From positions 1-6,950 of the forward strand of contig JAJFMC010000075.1 of NCBI GenBank assembly GCA_021772365.1: DNA of 6,950 bases. The letters run 5' to 3'. A model generated the notes under the pieces. The model was not told the origin of the DNA, ran no database searches, and worked only from the letters and a program-made list of their open reading frames with translations. The stretch comes from Chlamydiota bacterium. GTDB taxonomy: Bacteria > Chlamydiota > Chlamydiia > Chlamydiales > Criblamydiaceae. Both the position numbers and the translations under genes were made by a program. Of this stretch, positions 6,701 through 6,950 are shown piece by piece (positions within the stretch are counted from its first letter, which is position 1; every line of letters starts with the position of its first letter).

Positions 6701-6950
6701 TCACGCCATACATCTTGTCGGAGCAAAATGTCAGCCCAGACCTAGGTAAAGAGGAACGTGTCCATGGAATCGCCGCTTCGATTATCGCGCTATTCCTCGT
6801 CTTCGTCGCCATGATCAGCTACTACCGTTTTGCAGGTATAGTAGCCTCCTGCGCCGTTACATTTAACCTCCTCATCATGTGGGGTGTTTTACAGAACCTA
6901 GGAGCTGCATTGACGCTACCGGGTATCGCCGGTATTGTATTGACCATCGG
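3724..6950 (+). CDS. secD: Protein translocase subunit SecD, probably a SecDF fusion (3' truncated)
   Basis: This frame stays open from the ATG at 3724 to the window end (1075 complete codons). SecD/SecDF is an RND-family membrane protein that uses the ion-motive force to assist late steps of protein export through SecYEG. Segment TM1 is at ~7-29 and ends in NILPTIFYY. The SecD hallmark GLDLSGGKTV lies at 681-690. The next periplasmic block is at ~706-742 (LYTRINKMGVSERTIRIEN, then LDFPGS). The P1-head end is at ~947-1009 (ILNNKVISSPALR, SISGHF, DLKAGSL, VSPDLGKE). TM2 is at ~1015-1034 and TM3 at ~1038-1058. The ORF is cut within the LTLPGIAGIVLTIG motif (1063-1075). In ordinary SecD the GLDL motif follows TM1 within a few dozen residues; here ~650 residues intervene, with helical, likely coiled-coil stretches at ~250-318 and ~520-555. 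Chlamydial SecD is commonly fused to SecF (total ~1400 residues), so a SecF half is expected beyond the window but is not seen. An AGAGGA site (3708-3713) lies 10 bases before the ATG. Confidence 0.93.
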   Translation, partial: MEKRKKWQLYLIIAVFILTIYNILPTIFYYSNNLQAPITQGKAEGIATAIVNRVDTLEEDAVEWIGSFAKNLGIKPESVTLKEDDPQLISVKLFNEHDTKLFKHFLKKAGPLIPFVPSQLELVADSSSQTDNTNEVLISRQIAVRLSHSDADKLFHISEKYSENGKITSFYQDVIEDRVSEIAVAFGGASKEASLVSAIVDNPTDRRHDEAAITLAKDITEAASSLGKGSPILKRWFASFSQIERPDSKKLPQKYLARLKTINSRVEGDLNSLTKEMERVRGDGEFIDSENEEFLNILEKQQSALANAINTIEKNLTTFQSGMVPLSTAEVSKEVQKGAANIGEDNLQVLSLEGRNPFIESLTVDWDNDKLLINFYPDVQKIRTTEVITEAESYLKDKLNQYVINDIARASNTSDESISPSGDTFAVNFSTLTNTQGVLTFDLGALAEKRSKQITGQLIDAWAPQNIDLKNETYPIRDWADYQKESGSDQKLGLVIYAPSTESTALPSGFHNGSIYVIARGLATIENEYKKYPDSKEGQQYQQDIQELQEILKQNGFIAYPGSSYGIDPAFKNDYIFELDDYYANILKASREDFTVHGSKKYAVLDLTNGEQRLLARNKIEDRIQEDLLKRKEEYDQAQVDLNPNQKYLIPPPTKNPYWQNFKLSAAKYFRGDDRKILKWGLDLSGGKTVRIGLRDQNGRPVTNPEDLNQAVNELYTRINKMGVSERTIRIENDNIILDFPGSQGLSASELIKASAMYFHIVNEKFSPTNTSLRSEVNEFLQNIWNEAVVTNKKDAKSINEIAWRHLGGDDSTGETHPKGEVAKLLYENGLRLPNPADSTVSHAFDDTLSSIATLRGEDFSEWQGQTNPLMIVFHNYALEGANLTNVQVGYDPSEGNVLSFQVKGSYDNGSGNPRSDFYNWTSEFAEDQIKGTPKETYTKGRGWRMAVILNNKVISSPALRAALRDGGSISGHFSQREIDQLAADLKAGSLTFTPYILSEQNVSPDLGKEERVHGIAASIIALFLVFVAMISYYRFAGIVASCAVTFNLLIMWGVLQNLGAALTLPGIAGIVLTI

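Overview
The window looks like chromosomal DNA of a member of the Chlamydiota, more likely a chlamydia-like (environmental, protist- or arthropod-associated) lineage than a classical Chlamydia. The main evidence is a 512-residue ATP/ADP translocase of the NTT/Npt family that resembles chlamydial Npt1 along its whole length. A second clue is a very long SecD-type translocase subunit with the large N-terminal periplasmic insertion expected of chlamydial SecDF fusions. The DNA is AT-rich and intergenic spacers are fairly long. The lineage call is my own recognition of protein sequence; no search was run.

Layout, all genes on the plus strand: (1) 2-166, the last 54 codons of an unidentified gene, closed by a strong intrinsic terminator at 190-233. 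(2) 234-461, a non-coding spacer with a conspicuous C-rich tract. (3) 462-1070, an RNA 2',3'-cyclic phosphodiesterase (ThpR/LigT type) with two HxTx motifs. (4) 1071-1338, a spacer with a T9 tract, a possible promoter and a 10-bp stem-loop just before the next gene. (5) 1339-2877, the ATP/ADP translocase. (6) 2888-2916, a perfect 12-bp hairpin between cistrons. (7) 2938-3507, a secreted YceI-like protein. (8) 3508-3723, a spacer with a promoter candidate. (9) 3724 to the window end, the first 1075 codons of SecD/SecDF, cut off just after its second and third membrane segments begin.

The genes are mostly housekeeping or lifestyle genes. The translocase imports host ATP in exchange for ADP across the inner membrane. 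SecDF uses the ion gradient to help pull secreted proteins through SecYEG. The YceI-like protein is itself a probable Sec substrate with a periplasmic lipocalin-like fold. ThpR acts on RNA 2'-5'/2',3'-cyclic phosphate ends in the cytoplasm. The translocase and YceI genes may share a transcript; the others appear to be separate units.

I found no CRISPR array, tRNA, rRNA, insertion sequence, phage gene or toxin-antitoxin pair, and no convincing new multi-gene system. The points most worth a second look are the roughly 650-residue insertion in SecD, the hairpin between the translocase and YceI genes, the stem-loop in the translocase leader, and a sequence block shared by the regions upstream of the translocase and secDF.
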